From assembly GCF_037038585.1 (NCBI RefSeq), contig NC_092523.1, forward strand, positions 29,889,501 through 29,953,500: 64,000 nt of DNA, given 5' to 3'. This DNA comes from Patagioenas fasciata (taxonomy: Eukaryota > Chordata > Aves > Columbiformes > Columbidae). Under the pieces are notes generated by a model. It did no database searches, was not told the origin of the DNA, and saw only the letters and a program-made list of their open reading frames with translations. Shown here in pieces: positions 1 through 13,600 of this stretch. Position numbers and translations under genes: made by a program. Every line of letters starts with the position of its first letter. Position 1 is the first letter of the stretch.

Positions 1-1514
1 AATACTAGAACAAAAAAAAAAAATCAGCTTACCATTCCTTCCTCCTGCAAAAGGGGTAATCTATACTTCTAGATATTTCGATCATTTAAGAATATTACCT
101 TCAAGGTCTGAGATTTTAGAGGCTCCTCTGTTTCTGGCTAGTGTTTAAGGGGAGAGTACCACTCAAAAATGCTCACGGTCTCAAATCAGACCATTGTTAA
201 AATCAACACGATACAGAAATATCTATGAAGCAGATACACAAGTTTGGTTGACAATGTACTAAGACTTCAAAATTGAAAATGGTTACAGATTCAAGACATT
301 GTAATTCAAGATGTTTAACATTATCACCTGAATTAAAATCAAGGCACTATGGGTTTTGTTGTTGTTAAAATGACCCTGAATTAGTTCTGACTAATTTTTG
401 AAGGAGAATAAAAAGATTCCAACATATTTTAACAAGTTACAATTCTCACCACAGAGAAAGTGGTTAAAAAGTGCCCAAAAGGTTATTAAATGTAAATATA
501 TTTTTGTGCAAATTACTCCTATAACTGAAACATTCTTGAAAATCACTGTCATTTTTTTAAACCTTTTACATAAATATTTCCGACTATGAACTATATCAAA
601 AGATAGCTTTGGGGAATAAAATTCCTAACCATCCACAAGAAAGCAGTGCAAATTCCTATTTTTCAAATAAAACAATGAATTAATTATGAAATGATGGATG
701 ATATTCATGAATCTGAACCCTGATGCATGATCACCAGTTCAAACAGCTTCATCAATAATTTAACCTCGAGAAGTCAACTAACCAACACACTACACCTCAC
801 CGAACAAACCCTGACATCACAGACAAAGCACAAACAAGAGACTTGTGCCCACATTAAGGGTGAAAATAATGATGCATCATGTTGTAAACAAAAGGGTAGA
901 ACAGAGGAAAACATTAGTCTGAGTATGGCGTGAGAATTTAGGGAAACATATTCAAACCTACAAATAACAGATTACATTTTCATGCATCATATAAAATATT
1001 TTGCTCTTTCTCCTTTTATGCAGACATATACACAATATATTACAGCATCTGTACAACAGAGAACCGGATTTCACACAACATTTTCAAAATATTTACTGTC
1101 CCATAATCATCTGAAAAAAATTAGATGGTTTTTGGACTATATTCCTGGCATTTTTTTTCTGCTAATTCAAACAATTGCTCCATGTCCATTTTAATACTTT
1201 TAAAATGTACAGGATTGATAAAAATACCAATATTTTCAGCATCCTTCTCATTTCAGTCACATTTTGAGATTTCACCTGGACAAATTAACACATGGCAGCA
1301 AATTCTTTAGAACACAGAAACTGGGGCAACTATCAAAGTTGGCCATGTCCCTGTCACCATAATCTTGTGGCTTTTCTTAACAAATTCCAGAAGTTAGATC
1401 TCAACACCGTTGTGTCAGAAAGCCTTGGTACTGCTACCTCCGTAGCCTCAGTGCAACTCCTTGTGGAGCAGCCTCCTCCTGATAGTTGGCTTCAACGAGA
1501 GGCCAAGCCCCACA
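1..1514 (-). other. CLOCK: CLOCK 3' untranslated region (continues beyond the window)
   Basis: This AT-rich sequence follows the CLOCK stop codon. No AATAAA is seen on the minus strand. An ATTAAA at 1190-1195 is a possible weak polyadenylation signal, but I see no convincing cleavage site, and CLOCK 3' UTRs are usually kilobases long. The UTR therefore probably runs off the left edge. Plus-strand open frames here have no coding character. In mammals and chicken the TMEM165 gene lies on this side of CLOCK, but none of it is recognisable in the window. Confidence 0.75.
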
Positions 1515-1694
1515 CTACTGTGGCTGAACTTTGGAAGGATCAGTCATCTTGTCAGTTCTGTGTCGCGGAAGTTGCTGCTGCTGCTGAGACTGATGCTGCT
1601 GGTGGTGCGACTGAGTAAAAGTGCTTTGCTGTAGTGGGAAAGCAGCAGAGAGGATGAGCTGAGCTGACTGATTTCCGTGAAGTAACCTGGATGT
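1515..1694 (-). CDS. CLOCK: CLOCK last coding exon 20, C-terminal polyQ and stop (residues 794-852)
   Basis: It encodes [20 protein letters not shown], then [16 protein letters not shown], five Q, and [18 protein letters not shown] with stop TAG at 1515-1517. The polyQ run (1572-1586) is four CAG plus one CAA. This is the locus known in bird studies as Clock polyQ, whose length varies within and between species. The acceptor is TTTTAG. Confidence 0.97.
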   Translation of the reverse strand, partial: TSRLLHGNQSAQLILSAAFPLQQSTFTQSHHQQHQSQQQQQLPRHRTDKMTDPSKVQPQ

Positions 1695-4600
1695 CTAAAA
1701 CATGCAAATAGGAAAAGATTATTTTTCCTGCTGCTCTGAGAAACACAGGCCTAGATGCTTTTTAACTTTTCACAAGGGTTCAATCAAAATAAGCTGAGCA
1801 AACAATGCAAAGATTAGTTCATACTAATAAAGTTAATTAGACCATCTGACCAATTAATAAAGCAGCTGTAACTGATCTTTGTAATTTCCCATGACAATGG
1901 GTAGGAACACATGGCAATTTGTCTCAATTTCAAACCACAAGAGCATAACAGGGCATAAGGAATCTATTTGAACAAGTGCAGGTGGCTGTCACTGCCGCCA
2001 AATGAAAAACCAATGCATGACTTGGCACAGTCCCCTTTGAAGGGGATTAATTACTATTGGAAACTGTACTTAGTTTTAATATTAATTTTCATGGAACCAA
2101 AAGGTGACGGTTACTGAAGAAAAGCAATGAAGCATGGGTACAAATGCACTTGGAAACCTCCATCCAGAAAACACATTCTGCAGCAGAAAGTAAACTACTT
2201 CACCTGCTGCACCCACAGCATCAGACTGTGCGAAACCCCAGCACACAGAGGCAGGAAAAGTACTGTTCCTTTTCTCCACTTTCAATCAGCATTTTCTTCA
2301 CTTCAAATTCCAGCACTTAAATAGTTTGTATTAAAAATACTAAGCTTCTGCCTAGAAAGAAATCCTAGGACAGAAACAGAGCTTTGGAGATATTTCTTTT
2401 TCACAAGTCATGTGTTCTTCACCAGAATTAAGTCCAAATCGTACAAACTTTTTAATTTAGAAACAGAGCTACAGACATTAGCAACCTGCTAAACAGTACT
2501 GTTGTTACAGTATCTGTCTGAGTTGTCAGTGAACACATTCAAATCTGCACTCTGGTTTAATTCAGTTCAAGAGTCTCCCACTACATAAATGAGTGCTGAA
2601 ATTCAAATCAATAGGCATTTTTCAGTTCTCTTTTTGAGAGGCAACTTGCAGGTGAAAAGCCTTTGCCTGACACATGACTGAAATTGGTATGTTTCCATGA
2701 AAGACTTCTTCAACAAGTCAGTATTTTCTATCAGCGACCTAATGAAAGAAAATTTTACTCAGCCCTAAATAGAACTGTAACCACTCCTTGTGCATATAAA
2801 TGTAGGTTAAGCCTCCAAGTACTTACTGCATTTGTATATATTCCACCTAAGCACAGGGTCTCTCATTTAGTGCAAGTGGGAGATCACACATAGTAAGAAG
2901 GAAGAAATACTTGCAAAATAAGGGTTTTTAATTATGTGTACTGTGAAAGAATAAGAAAAGCAATTACATTCCTAGTGTAGATAAAGAATGTTAAGAATGT
3001 GCACAAACTTTATTGTGATAGTTACATGGACTTTATCTTTCTTTGGAGAAGGCAACATCAGAGGCCCAATTAAGATTTTTCAACCCATGCCTTCCTGAAG
3101 GCAGTTCTTCGCTATTGTTCCAGCTACCACTACATCTTCCCCCATAGCATCACCTGCTGGGTGAGCTACGTGCCACCCATTAACTGGAGTTAACATATGG
3201 CGGCAGTTTTCCCCATCAATTCTTCCTACCTTCTGGTTATTTTCTTTTCAAGATTTCCTATCTCTAAGCCCCTCGGGTTTTGCCTTCCTTCTCTTTTGAT
3301 CCAATCTCCTTTCTCTGCTAAACCAAGGTTTTTCAGGACTTCCTGCTTACAAGGTTACTTGCTGCTCAGCCTCCCCTGTAGCCTGGACAGATGTTCATGC
3401 CTCATGTCTTGCTCTGGGCTTTGTGCTGCTTTCCAGACCAACGAACTCTGTTTGATATCACCTCTCATAGCTTCTTGCATTAATATGTGAATGCAAAGAA
3501 AATACAGGCTGTTTTAAAGGGAAATGTCTGTTTCTTCATCCCATGCTCAATCAAAAGCAGCAGTTCAAAGGGAAGAGGATATAAAATAGGACAAAGCATA
3601 GAGTCAAACTGCAGGAAAGACCACCACTCCTTTAATTAGCAATATTTTAGAGAAAGGCTACAGAATAAACTTATCTCATGCATCAGCCTTGTTCATACAT
3701 TACTATTTTTATCGCTCAGTTTTCAGATAAAGCACCTCTAGGACATGCCACGAAGGCTGAAAGTGTCAGGACTTGGAAAAATTTGTCGAGAACGCTGCAT
3801 TACCTGTAGGAACTGCTGAGGGTGCTGGGTCAGCTGTGGCTGAGCTGGTTGCTGAGCTGTGGTGAGCTGCTGCTGATGGTCTGGCTGACTTGGCTGCTGC
3901 TGCTGCTGTTGCGTTACTGACAAAGTCTGTGGCTGCTGCTGTTGGGCAGCAAAAGTGGGATAAGCTGTCACCACCTGTCCCATAAACATAGTACTTGGTA
4001 CCATTACTGCTCCACATGCTACCGGGGCTGTGACAAGTTTTGTTACAAGTTGCTGACCTTGAGAAAATCTGTTAATGGAAAAAGACATTTGGAGACTTTT
4101 TAGGAAAAACAAAACAAAACAAAACAAAAAACACAAAAAAACCCCACAAAGAAACAACAACAACAACAAAACCAACAACAACAAAAAAAACAACAAAAAA
4201 AAACACACCACCACAAAACACCACAACAAACCACAAAAAAACACACCAAAAAACAAGCACCAAGTGCACTGGAGAAACACACATGTCAACTTCATACTTT
4301 GATATAACAACATGGGTTTTGACACCTTAGCTTTGGCAAAGTTTAGTCTATATAGTTAAAATAGTAAATCACATTAATTTTTCCATGCTACTTTAGCTCC
4401 TTTTGTATATGATGCAGCTATGTATAAGCAAGTCATCTGAATATTGGTCTTGAAGATTTACCTGATTTGCCTGTCCTGTGTAAAAGTGGTTACTGCAGCA
4501 GCATTCTGGTTATTGTTCTGTGGTAAGCTGGAAGGAACCTGGACCACATTTCCTGTTGTTGGCTGAGAAATCACCATAGTGTTATACAAAGGTGCCGAGA

Positions 4601-7600
4601 CTGTGTTCTGTGACTGACTGGCAAGAGAAGACTGTTGATTGTGTCCACTTAGTACATTTTGTTGATTATGCTGAAAAGAAAAAATATTTTATGAAATAGT
4701 AATTTGAAAATAGCCAGGTACTACAGCTGCCCTCCTCACTGTCATTGCCCATAGTTTACAACTGCTAATATTTTCCTATTACAAATTAATTCTTTATTTA
4801 CAGTACACAGCATTTCTACTGACTGGGGACTTGGAGAGGGGATGGGCCCTCTTAGATTAACCTCTTCTCCTCTTCAGGTTCATTTTTCAGTTACTTGTAA
4901 ACTGTTTCTTCAAGATGCTGTTTTTTACTCCTTTGGCATTTCTGTGCCACACTTTAGACTAAAATGCACACACCACATCAATCAATTTATTACATGAAAA
5001 TCTGGAACTAGCTCACTGCTGAGATGGTAACACTGTCCACCATTAGTCTGCCTCTTCACAAATCTCAGAAAGAGAATATGGAATTTGGATAGAAGGAGGA
5101 AGGTGACCACAGAGATCAGACATACAAGGAGCCTCCATGCACAAAATGGTCAAGCCCAACAGAAGTGTTCAGCTTGAAGAACAGGCTTCTATGAAGATAT
5201 ATATGACAGAGGACTTTGAAATGACATGTGACTGAGAAGATGAAAAGTGAATAGCTGCTCAATGTGTTTCCAGCATATGTGTATATGAGCTGGGTAGCAA
5301 GTTAAAAAAACAATCACATTTCACAGAAAGTAAAGCTGTAGAACTCATTACAAGATACTGTGGATTTCAAAACTTTACATGGAATCGAAAGAAACTGAAT
5401 AAACTCATAGAACTATTACATTATAGATGTCATACACATCTGGCATCTGACTGACATTGCTGAAGAGTACAAAAGTCAACTGCAGGAGCACCAACATATG
5501 CTTGTCCTGGTCCAATGATTTTCTAGTTACTTGCTGTCTGGACACTGCGTTTCAAGCTGACCTAATACAAATTTCATGTTATGTGCTCTATGAACAGAAA
5601 ATTCATAGACCTTCAACATAAGGCAAGCTAAACATTTTCTTGATACTGGTCTTTCAAAAAAGCTACTTGTTATTACTCACAGGCCTAAGTCTTAAAATAA
5701 AAACAAGATCTGAAATTGCATTATCAAGAACATATATGCATTTCAATTACAAAACTTGGAACACGAAGAAATCAAGATGACACGAAGGACATTGTTAAGA
5801 AAAAAATTTGGGAGGGGGATGTTATGGGAGCTACTGTTGTGTTCCAGCCAAATAAATAAGATAATGTTACCTGTGTTGCAGTATTCTGCAAAGGCTGTTG
5901 CTGTATCATGTGTGGAGTACTTATATGGCCTGTGTTCATCCCACTTTGCGTCTGATTAGTCTGAACAACTTGACCTTGCATGTTTATTGGCGTAAGCTGC
6001 TGAACATTTGAAGAATTTCCAGAAGCAAGCTGCACAGAACCAAAGTTGAGTCCAGAAGTTGATTGCTGCAAGAACATCTTAAAAAAAATCCACCTGTTAG
6101 CTTTTAAGAAAAATCTTAATTGTTCAACATCTTTTAGAGAAACTAAACTTAATTATTTTAAATCGATGTAAGATAGTGTTTCATCTTAGTTATTAGAGGT
6201 GTCGAAACAGCCTTGCAACCACCAAGAGCAAGAGACCAAACTCCCATGTAAGGTTGGTACTCAGACTCTACTGTAACTGATAAGAATCAGAATCCTGATT
6301 CCTAGAGCCCTAAACATCAAGGTTTAATATTTGTTCTTAAAGAAAAAGTACCATTTAGAGACTAACTTGTAATGTAGTCTACAACTGTCTAAAGACAAAA
6401 TGTATTAGAGATCACATTTCTATTTGTAGGGTCTCTAGCAGTTAAACTAGTTCAAATGAAGAAAATCTCAGAATCGGTAGATCCAGGCATAGCATCAAGA
6501 ACATAATCTTACTTGGCAATCAAGTAATCATAATGATTATAACTGAACATTCAGACTTTGTTGTAATAAGCTGAATTCAGCACAAAAAATGTTCGAGTCT
6601 TTACAAAAAGCGAGGCCCAAGACTGCAATGAGACAGAGTAATAAGGTAGAATGTAGATATTTTTCCACAGTTTCCACAGTCCTGAATAAATTCCACAGTG
6701 CATGGGAAAAGAATTGTGAATTTCTCCTGTTGAGGCATCTATAAGACAGTCTGCTGCTGGCAGGCTTACACTAGACACAATAAAACACTGACAATGGCAC
6801 ATGCCAGAAACTCCCACTCTTCAACAGAATCTAAGCACATACTCAATACTTCCAGGAAGTACTTTTTCTACTCTTTCTTCACAATCTATACTAAAAATAT
6901 TTAGGTTATTTCCTTAAGGTGTATTTTAGTTTTCATAGAATCATAGAATAGTTTGGGTTGGAAGGGACCTTCAGAGGTCATCTAATCGAATCCCCGCAAT
7001 CATCAGGGACATCTTCAACTAGATCAGGTTGCTCAGATCCCTGTCCAGCCTAGTCTTGAATGTCTCCAGGGATGGGGCATCTACCACCTCCCTGGGCAAC
7101 CTGTGTCAGTAATTTAACACCCTCATTGTAAAAAATTTCTTCCTCATGTGTAGTCTGAATCTCACCTCCTTTAGTTTAAAACCATTACCCCATGTCCTAT
7201 CATAACCCACTCTTTTAAGAAGTCTTTCCCCATCTTTCTTATAGGCTCCTTTTAAGTACTGAAAGGCCACAATAAGGTCTCCCCAGAGCCTTCTCCAAGC
7301 TGAAAACCCCCAGCTCTCTCAGCCTGTACGTTTCGGTGGTGTGGGGTTTTTTGGGGTCTGTGTGGTTTTTTGTTTGTTTGTTTATTTCATTTTTTGTTTT
7401 GTTTTTAACTAGAAAAACCCAATAGAGTAATTCTTTTCTTCCCAATGCAACTGCTGAAAAAAGAATAACAAAATTAGAAAAAAATATACTGGTTAAAATA
7501 CAGGATAGTCAGCTGCCAGACTGAATGTAATGCATCCTCTAGATTTGTCTTTCTGGCTCAGTAACGTCTTCAGTATGCCATGCAAAGTAGGGCTTGTAGG

Positions 7601-10600
7601 AAGACCACAGCCAGATAGGACAGTCTAAGAAAGAAAAGCTAAGAATTTGACACCCTTGAGCTAAAAGGGGAACTAAATGCTTATCTTACATATTTTAGAT
7701 GAATATTCTAATGGCTACAAAACTATGCAAGAAGTAACAACCACGGCATCCTTTCACATTTAGCTTCAGGCATAAGCTGGCTTGAGCCACTCAACATAGA
7801 AAAGACACACTGTGGCACTTCCAGATACATTCACAAGCAAAATGGCAGGTACTACAGGAACAGCCTCTTTGGGTGCTATGGATTTTAGGCATATTAAGTC
7901 CAGATGGCAGCTGACAGGGTGTATGGAGGATGACCTTGTGGAATTAACTAGCCAAGTATCTTTTTAGATCCCTAAATTCTCCACAGATCAAACCTGTAAG
8001 TTACACTTACTCACCTGGAGCCCTTGACCGTGGACAATTTGAAGCTGTTCTTGAATCTTACGCAACTCTTCCTGCTGTCGATGAATATTTGCCTCTATCA
8101 TTCGTGTTCTTTGCTCTAGCTGGTCCTTTAGATGTTGCATAGCTCCTAATTGAGCTGAAAACTGAAACACAGGCTGTAGTGCAATTAATAAATTAAAAGC
8201 TGAGCAAAAATAATAACTTTTTATTTGCAAGCAGTAAATACACTCCTCCACAATAGCAAAGAAATTCAGCACTTCTTTTTAAACTGCTAATAATCATAAT
8301 CTGAGAACAAATTCATCTGTATGAAAACGTCACAGAACTCACATTTAATTGGTGTATCAGAAATGGTGAATTAAAAAAAAAAAAAAAATCCATAGCAAAA
8401 GAAATTGACTGGCATCCAAATCGCCCAGACTCTACAAAAAGCCTTAACAACTGACATGGTACTGCAGATGCTAAAGATCTCTCAGGTTAAAAATTAGAAT
8501 TGTACCTGTTTACAAAAAAAAAAAATCACCCAGAGCTAAAACATGTGCAAATAACTTGGGAACACCCTCAGTGTCAAACACAGAAACCATGTTTGCCACC
8601 TCTGTTCTTCCCTAGACATCTGCTATGGGCCACAAGTCAATTAACTCTCTGATACTTACATGCTGTCTATAGGACAGAGGTCTTTAGTTGGACCTGATAC
8701 CACTGTTCATAGGCTGAGTTGTGTTACAAGCATATGTGTAGAAATTCACCAGCATAGTTGACAGATTGTTAAATTCATGTCCTAAAATATTTTATCTTAA
8801 ATTGTGTTTACATCTGTGTTTCTAATGGCCAGGCTGAAAACTAGATCCACACAAGCAACACAAAGAAAAAAAATGAAGGGGAAGTGTCAAATTGGGGAAT
8901 TCGCTCATTTCAAGAGAATAAAGTTAAAGTTGACTTTGGCACCAAATAACTCAATTTCTGAAAGACAAGTTAACCTTATATTCAGAACAAGACTGTTCAA
9001 AAAAATAATAAACCAACTTAATCCATACCTGGGACATGCCAGACTGGAGCTGTAAAGTTGCAGGCTGAGACATCGCTGGCTGTGTTACTGGTTGTCCAAG
9101 AGACTGGGAGCTTAAAGACTAGGATTTAAAAAGTTGTTCCGTAAATGGAAGAGAACGAACTTCATACTTGACAGGAAATACTTCTTTACATAGTGTCAAT
9201 TCCAAAATAGCATCATATAATAAAAACAAGTAAATGTTTCCTGAAACATCTAACCTTAAATATTAGAGAATTAAGAACATAAGAACAATTGATTATATAC
9301 ATTTTGTATATATGTAATTTTTCCACCACTAAAAATATATAGAAGCAGTAGGTATGAGCAAGGAAAAACAGAAATTACAACTGTTTTAAAAGTCTTATTT
9401 GTAGTAAGGGAAAAACTTTTTCAACAAGTTTGGAAGTTGACACCTTTGATTTGTTCTTAAACTATCAGTTTTTAAAAATGCATACTTTAATAAGCATTCT
9501 ATTTTTGAAGTGCATGTTATTAGTTTGACTGGAACAAGAGCACCAAGTACATGAAGCATGACATTTTCTCACATTACTAAGACTTCAGAAACAATGTAAG
9601 TATTCACTATTATTCTTAGACTCATAAATTTATATTAATTCTCTATAAGGACACACACAGCATTATGTTGGAAATTATAAATGTAAGTAACTACTTATCC
9701 ACATATATGTACTAAAAATGCAGAATCATAGAAAGAAGTTATGTGTGAGTGAAAGCAGAGATTCATATACAATCTTGCAAACCCTAGTACCAAAAAATAC
9801 TTATACGCTTAATTTTTGTATTTCCTTAAAATGTAGTATACTGAAGCTGCATGTTTATACAATTCTGACAGTCATGTATTACAAGTGCAAATATTAGCTT
9901 AAATTATTTGTTTTCAGAAGAAATAAAACAAAAGCTATATAGATTTAATAATACCTTTTAGAAGTGAATAACACTGATTAACTACAAAATTTTTACCTGA
10001 CTACTCAAAGATGATCTTCTTTGTGCAGTCTTTTCATGACCAGATAAGCTTTGCCTTGGAGGAGTGCTAGTGTCCACTGTCATCTTAGTAGGTGTTGCTG
10101 ACAATGTTCAGAGTTACAACAGAAAGAGACATGTTAATAGTAATCTCAATTCTGCAATGTAATATTCAAATCACAGGAAACTTTTCAAGAATAAAAAAAA
10201 AAAAGCTTAAGGCTTGGACTCTTTTTACCCTGACTATCCAATAATAATGCAATCTGATAGACTGAAACAAGGTGTTCTAGGGTCTGCTATTGAACCTATA
10301 GAAGCAGAAGTCACTATTTACAACCTTCGAAAATCTGAGTGGTCAGCAGGTCTCTGAATCATCAAAAAGGACATTTTCATTTGCACACTTCTCATAAAAT
10401 GACGATTAACAGCTCATTATGCATTTAATTAAAGTAACTAAGACAGAGAAAGCCTTCCCTAGGAAGGAAATTCTATTTTCAACAGTTGGTGCTTACATGA
10501 ATGATCCGATACTGCAGTATGTGAAGATTTTCTTGAACTCCTGGAGGAAGCAGAAGGTGTGGGGCTGGTATCAAACCTTTCCAGTGCTTCTTTGAGACTC

Positions 10601-13600
10601 ACTGTGTTTATGTGATTGTCAGACCCAGAGTCCTGACTCTGAAGAGACACACAGAAACAACCACCATTTTATCCGATTTGGCACACAATGTACATTTTTT
10701 TAACAAATATCAAAGATTATCCTGTGTCTAATCAACCCCCCCTTACAGAGGTGACTCTGCAAAAGTAGTGGCCTGTTTGATATCTTTAAGCTCAGTTACC
10801 ATTTGCAGCTTTTATCCTTGGAAAAGAAACAAAACCAAAGTCAAATGACCAAAATGCATGCAGATACAGGGCACAAACTGACTGTTGAGCTGACCACCTC
10901 CTCTAGCAACTCATTTCACTCTGAACACCAGTGTAATGAGTGAATTGCTTATTCTTTTGCGAAAGTGTAAGTTAATTCCACAAGATTCTAGTCCTGCATT
11001 TATACAGTCCTAAAATTACATTCAGCCCTTTGAAGGCAACTTCAAACTGCTGTGGCCCCCGGTGAAAACGAGTTCCACACCCCTGCGCTAGAAGCAGCAC
11101 TGTCAGATGAAACTTGCTGAACTGCCAAGGGAAAACATTTCTGAACTGCCAGGGGAACACAGACAGAGCATCTGCACAAGCTGGCTTATCTAAGACTCAC
11201 TGAGCTTCCAAGGACATTAATTCAAAATTAATTTTGTACACTTCTAAGAAGCGGGACATTCACACAATGTAATAGCTCCTGCTTTGCCCTTGTGAACCCC
11301 TTTAAGTCATTTTTGTGTGTTGACCTTGGTTTTTCAGATTAGGAGTGCTTCCAGTATGGAAGAACATTTACTTATAAATCAAACTCTGCAGAAATCAGAT
11401 ATTAATAAAGACTTATGGATGTTGCCATGGTATAACTACATGTACATGAACTCCTGAAAAGACATGGGTAAGTGTTCAGGGAAAAATACAGTTGAACCAA
11501 CACCTTTCCTAGACTTCTTCGATCATTTCAAACAGTCATATTATTTAGAGGACAAAATAATTACTTTTTCTGTAACAGGACAAAACACTTCTTGCTGCTG
11601 TGTATTTGCGTACTACTTTTATTTTTTTAGTATGAAAGAAAGAAGAGGTATAATAAAATAAGACACTCACTTTATCTGCTGTTATCTCTGGAAGAGACTC
11701 CTCAATACCAAGTTCCCGTCGTCTTTCTGCTCTAACTTCTGCATAACTAGAAGAACAAACCAAATATGACTATTATATTCTTGGGTGATTTAAAATACAT
11801 ACCTCAAAAAAAAAAAATTCCTGGGAGCTACCTTGCTTACAAAGTATCTTGTGAAGTTTTCCAATGATTCTTTAAACTGCTGTGATTTCTCTACCTCCAA
11901 AAATATCAGCAATACAGCTTCCATGCCATTAGAATTTCTTTAATACAGGTTTTTTAAAAATGTCTTACCTTACAACAGTGTGCGTACAGACAATAAACTC
12001 TGGCCTGGAATTCCACTGGTGATACGTGATATAGTAATGTGTTTGCAGCCAAATCCATTGTTGTCCCTTTGTAAGGAATCTGTAGTAACATGACTTTCCT
12101 TTCCCATATTGCATTACTATAAAAGTAAAGAATAACATCTACTGTCTTTCCAGTTGGTAAATATTACAATTATATCATAAGCATTATTTCCCAGCTTCAT
12201 ATGGCCCAAACCCATATATAAATCTAGTATTACGATAATGACTAAGAATAGGTTTAAAACTGTAGATTTCTACAGAAAAATAAAGTACACTGCATTTTTC
12301 CGAGAACTGCAGAATTCAAACTTCCATTTTTGTGGCGTTTTTACATATTGTGAAAAACTAATGTGCAAAAATTTTAAATACAGCTTTATAAAGAAAAACA
12401 TAGCCAAACAGAGAGCTTGTTCTATTACATGTTTAAACAAGTTTTGCATTTATTAAACATCACAGAGCCTGTTAAATGCTGTTGGAAGAACTGGAGAAGT
12501 ATTAGTCATAGCGCTCTGTGCTCCAAGCTAACACAATGAAGACTCTGTAAGATAAAAGTTAAATCTGTTTTATAGTTCAGTATCAAAAAGATAATGATCA
12601 GCAGTGCAATAAAGTCAAATGAACAGGAGTAAAGACCCTTCACTCAATGTATCACAAAATTTCACTACAACAGCCATACCATTTAACAAACTTCAATCCA
12701 GCATCTACAAAGCAAACTCATTCATTGTAGGAACTTAGTTATACTCACAATGCTCATGACATTTTGCCAGATTATCTAGATCATCCACATGATAATAATC
12801 ATAGCCTGATGTTCCCAAAACTTCAAATGGAAGATAACCTATTATTGGAGGTGCCCTAATTAATATAAAAATAAAATGTCATTTTATTTTCACACTAAGA
12901 AAAGCCAAGCAAAAATGATTTCATTATATAAGTTTTCTTGTTTACAGTCTGTACTCAAAAAAAAAAAAATTAACACAAGCTATGAGTAGTTAATGCTGAT
13001 TAGTGAACTCTAAATATTACAGCCTATTCAGCTACTATTGCTGTTTTACATAGAAGGAATTGCACCTGTGATCCAAGAATAGGAACTTCCATTCTAAGCT
13101 ATGTCTAGATGTGAACTCTTCATTGGGTTCTTCAACAGTGCACATTTCCTAAAAAGTAAAAAAATAAAAATCTCTCTCAAAAAGGCTCTATTCTAATTCA
13201 TAAGCTCTTTCGAAATTCAGACCTAAAGTTAGTAGAAAACTCCACAATAGCTCTACTGTTATTTTTAGACAGCTTCATTGTTTTTGCTTGTTTAGATGCA
13301 CAGTACTGAGGTAGAATCTAATCTCAGCTGTGCCAGGCTGGCACTCAGTTGATGTAAATGGAACAATCCCGGCATGAGATTAAACTCAAGCTCTGTATCT
13401 GTAAACACGGTAGTACAAGCAGAAATCAATAGTTCCTGCAGTTATGCTTTTAACTTGTAACAACACTCCCACCAGAGCTCTGATTACAGTATTTGATTAT
13501 AACGGGTAAAACCCAACAATGAGCACGATGGTCACTTATTTTGAGTTTAGGAATTGGATTCCTCTTTTTAGTGAATACAGAGTACTCCAAATCACTTTGG

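Larger units (their letters stand above)
6078..8014 (-). other. CLOCK: CLOCK intron between coding exons 16 and 17
   Basis: A 1.9-kb intron containing the CR1 fragment at 6934-7328 and the adjacent G/T tract. The rest is unique AT-rich sequence. Confidence 0.8.

Noticed and set aside
1292..1618. A 108-codon plus-strand frame at the 3' end of CLOCK
   Set aside because: It is the antisense shadow of the conserved last coding exon and the start of the 3' UTR.
3738..4325. A 195-codon minus-strand frame covering the Q-rich exon
   Set aside because: Only 3804-4068 is exon. The rest reads through the G/T tract and past the donor; splice sites and CLOCK similarity define the true borders.
9722..9740. 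AGAATCATAGAAAGAAG as another CR1 tail
   Set aside because: Only the short octamer-like start matches; the following CR1 sequence (GGTTGGAAGGGACC) is absent.
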